From NCBI RefSeq assembly GCF_044748305.1, contig NZ_JBIVFT010000003.1, positions 62,001-126,000 of the forward strand: a stretch of 64,000 nucleotides of DNA. The letters are read 5' to 3'. Under the pieces are notes generated by a model. The model was given only the letters and a program-made list of their open reading frames with translations. It was not told the DNA's origin and ran no database searches. The position numbers and the translations under genes were made by a program. Source of the DNA: Arthrobacter_E sp044748305. GTDB lineage: Bacteria > Actinomycetota > Actinomycetes > Actinomycetales > Micrococcaceae. Below, in pieces: positions 1 through 7,788 of the stretch; position 1 is the stretch's first letter, and each line of letters starts with the position of its first letter.

Positions 1-818
1 ACCCTGGCCATGGGTCCGATCGCCAGTCCGCGATACCAGGCGAAGAATCCCAGGTACATGCTGATCAGGGCCAGATACGCGAAGGCGGCCCACTGCGCCG
101 GCCCGGGCGTGAAGGGTTGAGTGAGGGCCGATGCGCCGCTGAGCACCAGCATCACCGGAAGCGACAGCACCAGGGCCCAGGAGACCGTCTGCCAGGAACC
201 CAGCTCACGGGAGAGCACCCCGCCCTCCGCGTAGCCGACCGCTGCGAGAAGCACGGCCCCCAGCAGCAGCCAGTCCGCCACATGCAATCCGCCCAGCCCT
301 CCGTTCTGCAGAGCGGCGAACACCAGGGCGGCCACGGCCCCTGCCCCGGAGAACACCCAGAAGCGCGGCCTGGGCCTCTCCCGCACTCTCAGTACGGCGA
401 GTACGGCGGTGGCGGCCGGCAGGAATGCGGTGACCACGGCTCCGTGACTCGCCGGCGCCCACTGCATGGCATACGAGGTCAGGAAGGGGAAGCCCACCAC
501 CACCCCGAGTGCCACGACCGCGAGCCTCACCCATTGGCGACGCGTGGGCCATGGCTGGCGGGTCAGCAGGAGCACCACGAGCGCCACGCATCCTGCGACG
601 GCCGCCCGGCCGGCGCCGACGAAGAGCGGCGGGAGCCCGGCCACCGCCACACGCGTGAACGGCATGGTGAGGGAGAAGGCGGCGACGCCGAGCAGGCCCC
701 ACCAGAGTCCGGCGGCCGTCCCGCGGCGATCGCCCAAGGGAGCTCCTGGACGCCCCGTTCCGCGCACCGTCCCAGGGGCCGCGGCCACGTTGGAAACCGT
801 GGATAGCACCTGGGGCAT
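1..818 (-). CDS. EamA/DMT-family membrane transporter, 3' end cut by window edge
   Basis: The visible 272 codons encode a hydrophilic leader of about 35 residues followed by at least eight hydrophobic helices, the pattern of the EamA drug/metabolite transporter family (normally ten helices, about 300 residues). Recognisable family features are the short helices joined by tight turns, a second-repeat start near the middle and an aromatic segment (YLGFFAWYRGLAIG) near the visible end. The stop codon lies beyond base 1. The ATG at 818 is the first usable start and faces the MocR regulator at 847, an arrangement in which MocR proteins commonly control the neighbouring exporter. Substrate is unknown; amino-acid or metabolite efflux at the plasma membrane is the likely role. 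Confidence 0.85.
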   Translation of the reverse strand, partial: MPQVLSTVSNVAAAPGTVRGTGRPGAPLGDRRGTAAGLWWGLLGVAAFSLTMPFTRVAVAGLPPLFVGAGRAAVAGCVALVVLLLTRQPWPTRRQWVRLAVVALGVVVGFPFLTSYAMQWAPASHGAVVTAFLPAATAVLAVLRVRERPRPRFWVFSGAGAVAALVFAALQNGGLGGLHVADWLLLGAVLLAAVGYAEGGVLSRELGSWQTVSWALVLSLPVMLVLSGASALTQPFTPGPAQWAAFAYLALISMYLGFFAWYRGLAIGPMAR

Positions 819-863
819 TTCATCAGTAGCGCTACTATGTACTCTCATGAACAACGATAGCAC
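802..863. promoter_or_regulatory. Divergent promoter/operator between EamA transporter and MocR regulator
   Basis: Only 28 bp separate the two start codons. A perfect 12-bp palindrome (AGTAGCGCTACT, 825-836) sits there. A direct repeat GATAGCAC occurs at 802-809 and 856-863, inside the 5' ends of the two genes. TACTAT at 833-838 lies 8 nt before the MocR ATG and fits a -10 box for a leaderless message. MocR regulators often bind direct and inverted repeats like these; the binding itself is inferred. Confidence 0.55.
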
Positions 864-2256
864 TGAGCAGATCGTCTCATCGCTCAGAAGCTGGCTGGCC
901 ACCGCCCCGGACGGTGCGCAGCTCCCCTCCACCCGGGAACTCGTCGCACGCTTCGCGGCGAGCCCCGTCACCGTTCAGAAGGCACTCCGGAAGCTGAGCG
1001 CACAGGGACTGGTGGAGAGCCGTCCCGGCGTCGGGACCTTCGCCCGCAGGCTCGCCACGGCGAGGCCCCGTGAGTACGGCTGGCAGACGAGCGCTCTGAG
1101 CTCACCGCAGGCCCAGCTTCCCGCGCCACCGGCTCCCATGAACCATCCCGCCCCTGAGGTGATCGGCCTGCACAGCGGCTATCCCGCCGTCGAGCTTCTT
1201 CCCGAACGCCTGATCCGTGGAGCGCTCAGCCGCGCAGCCCGCACCGAGGCCGCCCTGACCCCGGCACCCGCCGAAGGACTCCCGGAACTCCGTGCCTGGT
1301 TCGCGGGGGAACTGGCCTCGGTGACGGCGCCCGGGCTGACGCCGCCGTCGGCCCGGGATGTCCTCGTCCTGCCAGGCAGCCAGAGCGCACTGAGCTCGCT
1401 CTTCCGTGCCCTGGTGGGGCACGGAAGGCCCGTCATCATGGAGTCCCCCAGCTACTGGGGAGCCATCCTCGCCGCAGCGCAGACCGGGGTCCGCCTCGTC
1501 CCCATCGCCAGCGGACCGGACGGCCCGGATCCGGAGGACCTGGACCGCGCCTTCCGGGAAAGCGGAGCGCGCGCCTTCTACGCCCAGCCCAACTACGCCA
1601 ACCCGACCGGCGCTCAATGGGACGCCATGCGACGGCAAGCGGTGCTCGACGTCGTCCGTGAGCACGGCGCCTTCCTCATCGAGGACGACTGGGCGCACGA
1701 CTTCGGCATCGAGACGCGCCCGCGCCCGGTCGCGGCGGAGGACGACGACGGGCATGTGGTCTACATCCGCTCGCTGACCAAGAGCGTCTCTCCTGCCGTC
1801 CGGGTGGCCGCCGTCATCGCCCGCGGCCCCGCGCTCCAGCGCATCCTCGCCGACCGGACCGCGGAGACCATGTACGTGAGCGGGCTGCTGCAGGCCGCGG
1901 CGCTCGACGTCGTCACCCAGCCCGGTTTCCTCAGGCACCTGAGCGCCGTGCAGCGGCAGCTGGGTGAACGCCGGGATCTCTTGCGGTCCTCGCTGGCCGA
2001 GCACTTGCCGGAGGTCTTCGTGGAGCAGGTGCCCCGCGGCGGGTTGAACCTCTGGGCGCAGCTTCCCGAAGGCACCGACGTTCCCCGCCTGGTCCGCGAT
2101 GCCGCGGCTCGTGGTGTCCTCGTGGCGGACGGTGCTGGCTGGTTCCCGGCAGAGCCCTCGGGGGCATATCTGCGGCTGAACTTCGCTGGACCGGGGCCCG
2201 AGCGGTTCCCCGAGGCCGCCCGGCTCCTCGCAGAGGCATTGCACGAGCAGGACTGA
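847..2256 (+). CDS. MocR/PdxR-type GntR regulator with aminotransferase-like domain
   Basis: 469 residues. Residues about 5-70 form a GntR winged helix (LPSTRELVARFAASPVTVQK, then the wing GLVESRPGVGTFA). The rest is a fold-type I aminotransferase domain, with the PLP-site region NYANPTGAQW, the aspartate of LIEDDWAHDF and the lysine of YIRSLTKSVSP that would carry PLP. MocR proteins use bound PLP-ligand complexes to sense amino acids or vitamin B6 and control adjacent genes. Position immediately divergent from the EamA transporter suggests that gene is the target. The ATG at 847 was chosen because it begins the HTH domain and follows a -10-like box; an upstream in-frame extension to 466 overlaps the transporter and is not credible. 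Confidence 0.88.
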   Translation: MNNDSTEQIVSSLRSWLATAPDGAQLPSTRELVARFAASPVTVQKALRKLSAQGLVESRPGVGTFARRLATARPREYGWQTSALSSPQAQLPAPPAPMNHPAPEVIGLHSGYPAVELLPERLIRGALSRAARTEAALTPAPAEGLPELRAWFAGELASVTAPGLTPPSARDVLVLPGSQSALSSLFRALVGHGRPVIMESPSYWGAILAAAQTGVRLVPIASGPDGPDPEDLDRAFRESGARAFYAQPNYANPTGAQWDAMRRQAVLDVVREHGAFLIEDDWAHDFGIETRPRPVAAEDDDGHVVYIRSLTKSVSPAVRVAAVIARGPALQRILADRTAETMYVSGLLQAAALDVVTQPGFLRHLSAVQRQLGERRDLLRSSLAEHLPEVFVEQVPRGGLNLWAQLPEGTDVPRLVRDAAARGVLVADGAGWFPAEPSGAYLRLNFAGPGPERFPEAARLLAEALHEQD

Positions 2257-2271
2257 TCCGTTGCCCCGGTG

Positions 2272-2334
2272 CCGCGAGACGCCACTTGAGCACAGTGTGA
2301 GGGCTCCGGACTGTGCTCAAGTGGCGTCTCGCGG
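2272..2334. terminator. Long perfect hairpin (class A), 25-bp stem
   Basis: Arms 2272-2296 and 2310-2334 are exact reverse complements with a 13-nt loop. It lies 15 bp after the MocR stop. The arm begins CCGCGAGACGCCACTTGAG. Closely similar arms recur at 25468 and 41934. It may end transcription, but its length and recurrence point to a dispersed palindromic element. Confidence 0.75.
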
Positions 2335-2416
2335 AAGGAGCGGCGGGCGCGACGTTTCATGACAGAAGATGAAGGATCGCGTCGCAGTCCCCAAGGGGGC
2401 CTGGTGCTAGATTTTT

Positions 2417-2505
2417 GGATGAGTAACGAGTACCGGTGACAAGCCCTGACTGACCGGTCGGCAACCCTCCTCACGCGGCGGGGTGCCTCAGGTGACTACT
2501 CGGCA
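2417..2505 (+). ncRNA. SAM-IV-type S-adenosylmethionine riboswitch
   Basis: The stretch has the actinobacterial SAM-IV core: a closing helix GAGTA (2421-2425) with TACTC (2497-2501), an inner helix CCGGT (2433-2437) with ACCGG (2453-2457), the conserved block CGGCAACCCTCC starting at 2459, and the GGGGTGCC...GGTGA segment that forms the pseudoknot side. It lies about 30 bp before the start of an operon ending in metZ, a methionine-synthesis gene, which is the usual target of SAM riboswitches. Expected action is to lower expression when S-adenosylmethionine is abundant. Recognition is from memory of the motif; a covariance-model search would confirm it. Confidence 0.85.
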
Positions 2506-2536
2506 TGTGTCAACTGCAAGCGCGAAGGAGCCTCCC

Positions 2537-2974
2537 ATGCCTGCACCCAAAACCCCCGCGCGCCGCGCGACCACCGCAAGCGGTGCCGCCAAGGCGACGA
2601 CGTCGAAGACCGGCACCCCACGGGCCCGCACCACCCGGAGCGCGGCGACCAAACCGGCCTCCACGAGCGCGAAGGCGACCTCCGTGGAGGAAGCCGCCGT
2701 CGTTCCCGAAGAGACGTCCGCGACGCCGGCCCCTCGCCTGCCGTACCGCCTCCTGACCGGCCCGGACACCCGCGAGTTCTGCGAGCGGGTCTCCGCCGCC
2801 CTGGCCGACGGGTACATCCTCTATGGCAGCCCGTCCGTGACGTTCAACGGCAAGACGGTGATCGCGGCCCAGGCCGTCGTCCTGCCCTACGCCCCTCCCG
2901 CTCCTCCGGCACCCCTGGTGGACCCGTACGCCGTCCCCGCGCCGGGCTTCGCCCCCTATGGCGGTGCCCTGTGA
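2537..2974 (+). CDS. DUF1737 protein with basic Ala/Thr/Pro-rich N-terminal tail
   Basis: 145 residues. The first ~65 are low-complexity and rich in Lys, Arg, Ala, Thr and Pro, resembling histone-like nucleic-acid-binding tails. Residues about 72-120 form a DUF1737 domain (YRLLTGPDTREFCERVSAAL, then GYILYGSPSVTFNGK and VIAAQAVV). The C-terminus is proline-rich. The ATG at 2537 follows GAAGGAG. It is the first gene after the SAM riboswitch and its stop overlaps the GTG of the rhodanese gene by 4 bp (GTGA), so it is co-transcribed with rhodanese and metZ. Function of DUF1737 is unknown; a role in sulfur metabolism is inferred only from context. Confidence 0.8.
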   Translation: MPAPKTPARRATTASGAAKATTSKTGTPRARTTRSAATKPASTSAKATSVEEAAVVPEETSATPAPRLPYRLLTGPDTREFCERVSAALADGYILYGSPSVTFNGKTVIAAQAVVLPYAPPAPPAPLVDPYAVPAPGFAPYGGAL

Positions 2975-3372
2975 GCTACGCGGGAGATCTGACCCCGCAG
3001 CAGGCCTGGGACAGGCTCAAGGACGGCGCGGTCCTGGTGGACGTGCGCACCGAGGCGGAGTGGGCGCACATCGGCCGCCCGAAGGCTCCGTCGGGCGAGC
3101 CCCTGTTCATCCAGTGGAACCTGGCCGGCGGTGTGCCCAACACCGGCTTCCTGACCGAGCTGGGCGCCCAGGCACCCGCCCCGGGCACCGCCGAGCTGGT
3201 GTTCCTCTGTCGCTCCGGCCAGCGCTCCATCGCGGCCGCGGAAGCCGCGACGGCGGCCGGCTGGGCCTCCTACAACGTCCTGGAAGGCTTCGAGGGCGTC
3301 CCGGACCGCTTCGGGGAGCGCACCGTGAACGGCTGGAAGAACAGCGGCCTGCCGACCTCGATCGGCGGCTGA
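2971..3372 (+). CDS. Single-domain rhodanese-like sulfurtransferase
   Basis: 133 residues, one rhodanese domain. The active-site loop CRSGQRS with the catalytic cysteine is visible in VFLCRSGQRSIAAAEAA, and the conserved VLVDVRTEAEW motif is near residue 23. Such enzymes carry a persulfide on that cysteine and pass sulfur to acceptors. The GTG start overlaps the upstream stop; metZ begins 3 bp after its stop. Location between a SAM riboswitch and O-succinylhomoserine sulfhydrylase suggests it supplies or handles sulfane sulfur for homocysteine formation, which is an inference from the operon. Confidence 0.9.
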   Translation: MSYAGDLTPQQAWDRLKDGAVLVDVRTEAEWAHIGRPKAPSGEPLFIQWNLAGGVPNTGFLTELGAQAPAPGTAELVFLCRSGQRSIAAAEAATAAGWASYNVLEGFEGVPDRFGERTVNGWKNSGLPTSIGG

Positions 3373-3375
3373 GGC

Positions 3376-4578
3376 GTGGCGTTCAACCCCGAGACTGAAA
3401 ACTGGTCCCCCGCCACCCAGGCGGTGCGCGGCGGTCTGGACCGCACGGGCTTCTACGAGACCTCCGAGGCGCTGTTCCTGAACTCGGGCTTCGTCTACGA
3501 CTCCGCGGAGGCCGCCGAACGCGCCTTCACGGGTGAGGACGAGCGCTTCGTCTACTCCCGCTACGGCAACCCGACCGTGGCGACCTTCCAGGAACGGCTG
3601 CGCCTGCTGGAAGGCACGGAAGCGTGCTTCGCCACGGCGTCCGGGATGTCCGCCGTGTTCACCGCGCTGGGTGCTCTCCTGGCCGCCGGGGACCGGGTGG
3701 TCGCGGCGCGGTCCCTGTTCGGTTCCTGCTTCGTGATCCTGAACGAGATCCTGCCCCGCTGGGGCGTGGAGACGGTGTTCGTGGACGGGCCCGATCTGGA
3801 GCAGTGGCGCGAGGCGCTGTCCGTGCCGGCGCAGGCCGTGTTCTTCGAGTCCCCCTCGAACCCGATGCAGGAGATCGTGGACATCGCCGCGGTCAGCGAA
3901 CTGGCGCATGCCGCGGGGGCCACCGTGGTGGCCGACAACGTCTTCGCCACCCCCATGCTGCAGCGCTGCACGGATCTGGGGGCCGACGTCGTCGTGTACT
4001 CCGGGACCAAACACATCGACGGGCAGGGGCGCGTCATGGGCGGCGCGATCCTGGGGTCCAAGGAGTTCATCGACGGGCCGGTGAAGAACCTCATGCGGCA
4101 CACGGGCCCGTCACTGTCGAGCTTCAACGCCTGGGTGCTGACGAAGGGCCTGGAGACGCTGGACATGCGCGTGCGGCACTCGTCGGCCTCCGCGCTGACG
4201 CTGGCCGGTTGGCTGGAGCAGCAGCCCGGCGTGAACTGGGTGAAGTACCCGCTGCTGGCCTCGCACCCGCAGTACGAGCTGGCCGCGCGCCAGATGAGCG
4301 CGGGCGGCACGGTGCTGACGTTCGAACTGGCGGCCCTGCCGGGCGGCACCGCCAAGGACGCGGCGTTCAAGCTGCTCAACGGGCTGAAGATCGTGGACAT
4401 CTCGAACAACCTGGGCGATTCCAAGAGCCTCATCACGCATCCGGCGACGACGACGCACCGCGCCATGGGTGCCGAGGGCCGTGCCTCGATCGGGCTGGGT
4501 GACGGCGTGGTGCGGCTGTCCGTGGGCCTGGAGGACGTGGACGATCTGATCCGGGACTTCCAGCAGGCACTCAGCTAG
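3376..4578 (+). CDS. metZ: O-succinylhomoserine sulfhydrylase
   Basis: 400 residues, full length for the Cys/Met-metabolism PLP enzyme family. It has the PLP-binding ATASGMSAV loop, the cofactor aspartate in VVADNVFATP and the PLP lysine in VYSGTKHIDGQGR. The QGR after the lysine and the ITHPATTTHRAM segment fit the MetZ branch, which joins O-succinylhomoserine and sulfide to give homocysteine. The start is GTG at 3376, 3 bp after the rhodanese stop. As last gene of the riboswitch operon it explains the SAM control. Cystathionine gamma-synthase is a less likely alternative. Confidence 0.88.
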   Translation: MAFNPETENWSPATQAVRGGLDRTGFYETSEALFLNSGFVYDSAEAAERAFTGEDERFVYSRYGNPTVATFQERLRLLEGTEACFATASGMSAVFTALGALLAAGDRVVAARSLFGSCFVILNEILPRWGVETVFVDGPDLEQWREALSVPAQAVFFESPSNPMQEIVDIAAVSELAHAAGATVVADNVFATPMLQRCTDLGADVVVYSGTKHIDGQGRVMGGAILGSKEFIDGPVKNLMRHTGPSLSSFNAWVLTKGLETLDMRVRHSSASALTLAGWLEQQPGVNWVKYPLLASHPQYELAARQMSAGGTVLTFELAALPGGTAKDAAFKLLNGLKIVDISNNLGDSKSLITHPATTTHRAMGAEGRASIGLGDGVVRLSVGLEDVDDLIRDFQQALS

Positions 4579-4586
4579 TCCGTCCC

Positions 4587-4649
4587 CAATGCGGGGTCAC
4601 TTAACGCCGCCTCATCGCCGATCAGGCGGCGTTAAGTGACCCCGCATTG
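4587..4649. terminator. Long perfect hairpin (class B), 26-bp stem
   Basis: Arms 4587-4612 and 4624-4649 are perfect complements around an 11-nt loop. It lies between convergent metZ and the MmgE/PrpD gene and its right arm actually encodes the last residues (CGVT) and stop of the latter. It would work as a bidirectional terminator. The core GCGGGGTCACTTA is shared with the elements at 13766 and 38635. Confidence 0.8.
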
Positions 4650-6029
4650 CGAGGAGAAGGACCGGGCCCAGGCGATCCACTCGTCCTGATGCGCCCGCTC
4701 CAGGAGCCCGGCGGTGAGCCCCCGGAACTTGGCGTCCACCTCGGCCGGGGACAGCGGGAAGCGCTCACCGCCCCGGGCATGCTCCACACGGGCGGAGAAC
4801 GTCCCCGCCTCCGTCACCACGTCCACCAGCGGCTCGCGCCCCGCCACGGGATCCGGCACCACGGTGATCAGCTCCAGGCCGGCCAGGACCTCCGGCGCGT
4901 CGAACCGCGCGAAGTCCTGGGGGACCAGTTCCTTCCCGTCCAGGAGCAGCGCGAGAGCATGGGGCAGGCTCATCCTGGCCTGCGCGGCGTCACCCGGTTC
5001 CGGCGGGCAGATCATGGGGCGCAGGAAGTCACTGACGTGGACGCGCACGGCCCGGACGTCCTGCGGACCCAGGTTCCGTTCGGCGAGGATGCCCCGGAAG
5101 GCGTCGAGAGCCGTGTGAGCGCTGCGGCAGGCGGCGTACGGTTTGATCGCGGAGTGGCGGAAATGCCAGGTGGATCCCAGATCCCGTACCAGGAGGTCCG
5201 GCATCGCCGCGTCGTCCCCGTGGGTGGCGAAGAACCCGCCCCAGACGGGATCGAACACCTGCCACGGGCCACGCGCCCCCGCCCGCGCCAGCAGTGCGGC
5301 TTCCAGCCCGGCCCGTGCCGCCTGGCCCGGGTGGAACTGCTTGCTCATGGCGCCATCGGCGGAGAACGCCCAGCCACCGGAGCTGGAACTCGCGGCCAGA
5401 CCGAGCGCCGAGGCGGTCCGCTCCCCGTCCAGGCCCAGCATCACGGAGGCCGCGGCCGCGGCGGCGAACACGCCACAGGTGGCGGTGGAATGCCAGCCGC
5501 GGGCGTTGTGCGGCTCGTAGCCGCCCAGGGCGAGCTGCACCCGGCGCCCCACCTCATACCCGGCCACCAGAGCGGGCAGGAGCCGGGAGGCACCGCTCGC
5601 CTCCGGGAGCAGTGAGAGCAGGACCGGGACGACGACGGCGCCCGAATGGTCACAGCCTTCGGTGTCGTCGATCTCGAGGCAGTGCGCCGCCACCCCGTTC
5701 ACGAAAGCGGCATCCAGGCGATCGGAAGTGGCACGGTTGTGCCATAAGCCGACGACGCCACCCTGAGGCACGTTCCCCGGCCGCCCGAAGACCTCGGCCG
5801 CGGCACGGGCGGGCGGTTCCCCGATCCCGGCCGCGATCGCCCCGAGGGTGTCCAGGAGGTGGTCCGAGGCCTTGGCCGCCAGCTCTCCGGGAAGGGGCAC
5901 GGACGTCATCCCGGCCAGCCACTCCCCCAGGCGCCGCGCCAGGGGCAGCTCGACCGCCGCCGGTCCCCGCTCAGCAGGCGCGAGGACGACGGCGCCGCCT
6001 CCCGCCGCCGTCGTCGTTTCCTCGCTCAT
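4632..6029 (-). CDS. MmgE/PrpD family protein
   Basis: 465 residues. Family hallmarks are the all-helical N-terminal domain with LDTLGAIAAGIGEP, the active-site region AHCLEIDDTEG, the GWHSTATCGVFAAAAAA helix and KQFHPGQAARAGLEAALLA. Known members are 2-methylcitrate dehydratase, cis-aconitate decarboxylase and iminodisuccinate epimerase; no sequence here fixes which. The gene ends the operon that starts at 11801, overlapping the upstream deacetylase by 4 bp. Lacking the other methylcitrate-cycle genes, it is unlikely to be PrpD itself. Beside an ArgH-like lyase and an amino-acid transporter, an epimerase or hydro-lyase acting on an aspartate-derived acid is a reasonable idea. Confidence 0.85.
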   Translation of the reverse strand: MSEETTTAAGGGAVVLAPAERGPAAVELPLARRLGEWLAGMTSVPLPGELAAKASDHLLDTLGAIAAGIGEPPARAAAEVFGRPGNVPQGGVVGLWHNRATSDRLDAAFVNGVAAHCLEIDDTEGCDHSGAVVVPVLLSLLPEASGASRLLPALVAGYEVGRRVQLALGGYEPHNARGWHSTATCGVFAAAAAASVMLGLDGERTASALGLAASSSSGGWAFSADGAMSKQFHPGQAARAGLEAALLARAGARGPWQVFDPVWGGFFATHGDDAAMPDLLVRDLGSTWHFRHSAIKPYAACRSAHTALDAFRGILAERNLGPQDVRAVRVHVSDFLRPMICPPEPGDAAQARMSLPHALALLLDGKELVPQDFARFDAPEVLAGLELITVVPDPVAGREPLVDVVTEAGTFSARVEHARGGERFPLSPAEVDAKFRGLTAGLLERAHQDEWIAWARSFSSQCGVT

Positions 6030-6952
6030 GCTTCCTGAGCGCTCACCGTGAGGAACATGCCGTACGGGTGGTCGCTCTCCACCGGCTGACCGGCCCAGTG
6101 CTCCGCCACCTCACCGCAGGTGGCCACCCAGGCCTCGCCGGATTCGAGCACGGAGCGCAGGAAGTCCTCCAGGAACCGCGCGCGGCCCGGGGTGCCGATG
6201 ATCTCGGCGTTCAGCCTCAGCAGGAGCATGGTCCCCCAACGACGGGCCGCAGCGAACTCCACGTCCCAGTTGGCCCGCACCGCCTCCAGGCTCTGGATCC
6301 GCGACTGCCCCGGGGGGAAGGGCGGATCCAGGTTGAAGCCGAGGTACTGCAAGTCCTCCAGCTCGTAGCGGAAGGGCAGTTCCAGCACACCGGAATCGCC
6401 CAGGGGGAATGGGCGGTCATCACTCGGCAGCGAGGACGACCAGCGGAAACCCTCCGCGCCCATGGCCTCGGGGAATCCGGCCTTCCATTCGCCGGACGGG
6501 GTGCGGAACCCCCGCGGCTCCACCCCGGAAACGGCACGCAGCGCGTCCCGCCCCTCGGTCATCTCGGCCAGCTGAGCGGGCAGGTCCAGCCCGTCGAAGT
6601 CCAGGTGATGCATGCCGTGGCAGGCCGTCTCATGCCCACGGGCCACGACATCCCGCACCAGCTCCGGGTACTCCTGCGCGATCGCTCCGGGCACGAACCA
6701 CGTGGCTCGGACGCCCAGCCGCTCCAGCACGTCCAGCACCCGCGACGCACCGTGATCCGGCCCGTACCGCCCCACCGACCGCGACTTCATCCGGTCCCGG
6801 TACCCCGGGTCGAGCGCCAGGAACGGCAGGTCCCCGTCCACATCGACAGTGACGACGACGGCGCACCGTGCACCGCGCGGCCAGCGCGCCTCCGCGCCGC
6901 CCCCGGCCGCCGTCGTCCCACCCTGTTCCACACCCTGGGGAGAATCACTCAT
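6026..6952 (-). CDS. NodB-type polysaccharide deacetylase-family hydrolase (first of two)
   Basis: 308 residues. The NodB fold is indicated by VVTVDVDGD, which supplies the first metal aspartate, and by HGMHHLDFDG, the HxxxH zinc pair, followed by RGFRTPSGEWK. This resembles the cytoplasmic PuuE/allantoinase-type branch rather than secreted chitin deacetylases, as no signal peptide is present. Members hydrolyse amide or cyclic-amide bonds. It overlaps its neighbours by 4 bp on each side and is a paralogue of the next gene, so the pair may form a heteromer or act on two steps of the same pathway. Substrate unknown. Confidence 0.85.
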   Translation of the reverse strand: MSDSPQGVEQGGTTAAGGGAEARWPRGARCAVVVTVDVDGDLPFLALDPGYRDRMKSRSVGRYGPDHGASRVLDVLERLGVRATWFVPGAIAQEYPELVRDVVARGHETACHGMHHLDFDGLDLPAQLAEMTEGRDALRAVSGVEPRGFRTPSGEWKAGFPEAMGAEGFRWSSSLPSDDRPFPLGDSGVLELPFRYELEDLQYLGFNLDPPFPPGQSRIQSLEAVRANWDVEFAAARRWGTMLLLRLNAEIIGTPGRARFLEDFLRSVLESGEAWVATCGEVAEHWAGQPVESDHPYGMFLTVSAQEA

Positions 6953-7785
6953 CGCGGGTTCCTTTCATTCCAGGCCGAGGCCACGGCGTGACAGGTGGTG
7001 ATGTCCACCCGGCCCGTGTCCTTCAGCGTGCCCAGGAGTTCGTCCAGCAGCAGCGCCCGGCCCGGGGTGCCGATCACCTTGGGGTGCCAGATGGTGCTCA
7101 CCAGCAGGCCGTCGTCCGCGGCGGCCAGGATCTCGTCCCGCCAGCCGTCGAACACGGGCCGGTAGTGCGCCACGCGATCCAGGCCGGAGGGGAAGTTCGG
7201 TGCGCGGTGGTAGGCGAAGCACGTGTAGTCGTCGAAGAGGGACTTGGCCGGCAGTTCCACCAGCCCGTTGTCCGCGTGGCGGAAGGGCAGATCGCCATTG
7301 CGCAGCGAACTCGAATAGAGGAATCCGGACTCCGCCAGCAAGGAGGCGGTGCGCGGGTGCCAGTCTCCCGAGGGTGCCCGGAAGCCCGTGCCCGGGGCTC
7401 CGAGGATCTGCCGGAAGACCTCCTGGCTGCGATGGAGGATGGCCAGCTGCTCCTCATCGGTCTTGGTGAAGAACACCTCGTGACGGTGGCCGTGGTGGGC
7501 CAGTTCGTGACCCTCCTCCTGCATGCGCCGGGCGAGGGCCGGCCACTGCTCCACCACCCAGGAAGGGGTGAAGAAGGTGGCCTTCAGGCCGTGCCCGGCG
7601 AGGATGTCCAGAATCCGGGGCATGGCCCGGTGCGGCCCGTAGGCACCCAGCGCGAAGTATCCGGGCTTGCCCCAGAGCGCACCGCTGAGCATGGCATCCC
7701 CGGTGGGACCGTCCAGGTCGAAGGCCAGGGCCAGCGTGGCGCGTTCCGCCCCGCCGGCCCCGGCCCGCATCTCGGTGGATGTCAT
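6949..7785 (-). CDS. NodB-type polysaccharide deacetylase-family hydrolase (second of two)
   Basis: 278 residues, no signal peptide. Metal-site motifs LAFDLDGP and ELAHHGHRHEVF and the loop GFRAPSGDWHP are clear. The overall plan matches the adjacent 308-residue protein, for example both end with a segment containing IIGTPGRA/VIGTPGRA, showing an ancient duplication. The start at 7785 lies 3 bp after the stop of the substrate-binding-protein gene, so all are in one transcript. Likely a cytoplasmic amidohydrolase for an imported compound; the exact reaction cannot be read from sequence. Confidence 0.85.
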   Translation of the reverse strand: MTSTEMRAGAGGAERATLALAFDLDGPTGDAMLSGALWGKPGYFALGAYGPHRAMPRILDILAGHGLKATFFTPSWVVEQWPALARRMQEEGHELAHHGHRHEVFFTKTDEEQLAILHRSQEVFRQILGAPGTGFRAPSGDWHPRTASLLAESGFLYSSSLRNGDLPFRHADNGLVELPAKSLFDDYTCFAYHRAPNFPSGLDRVAHYRPVFDGWRDEILAAADDGLLVSTIWHPKVIGTPGRALLLDELLGTLKDTGRVDITTCHAVASAWNERNPR

Positions 7786-7788
7786 GGA

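Noticed and set aside
4632..6029. 2-methylcitrate dehydratase (prpD) as a specific name
   Set aside because: No methylcitrate synthase or methylisocitrate lyase is near, and the family has several activities.
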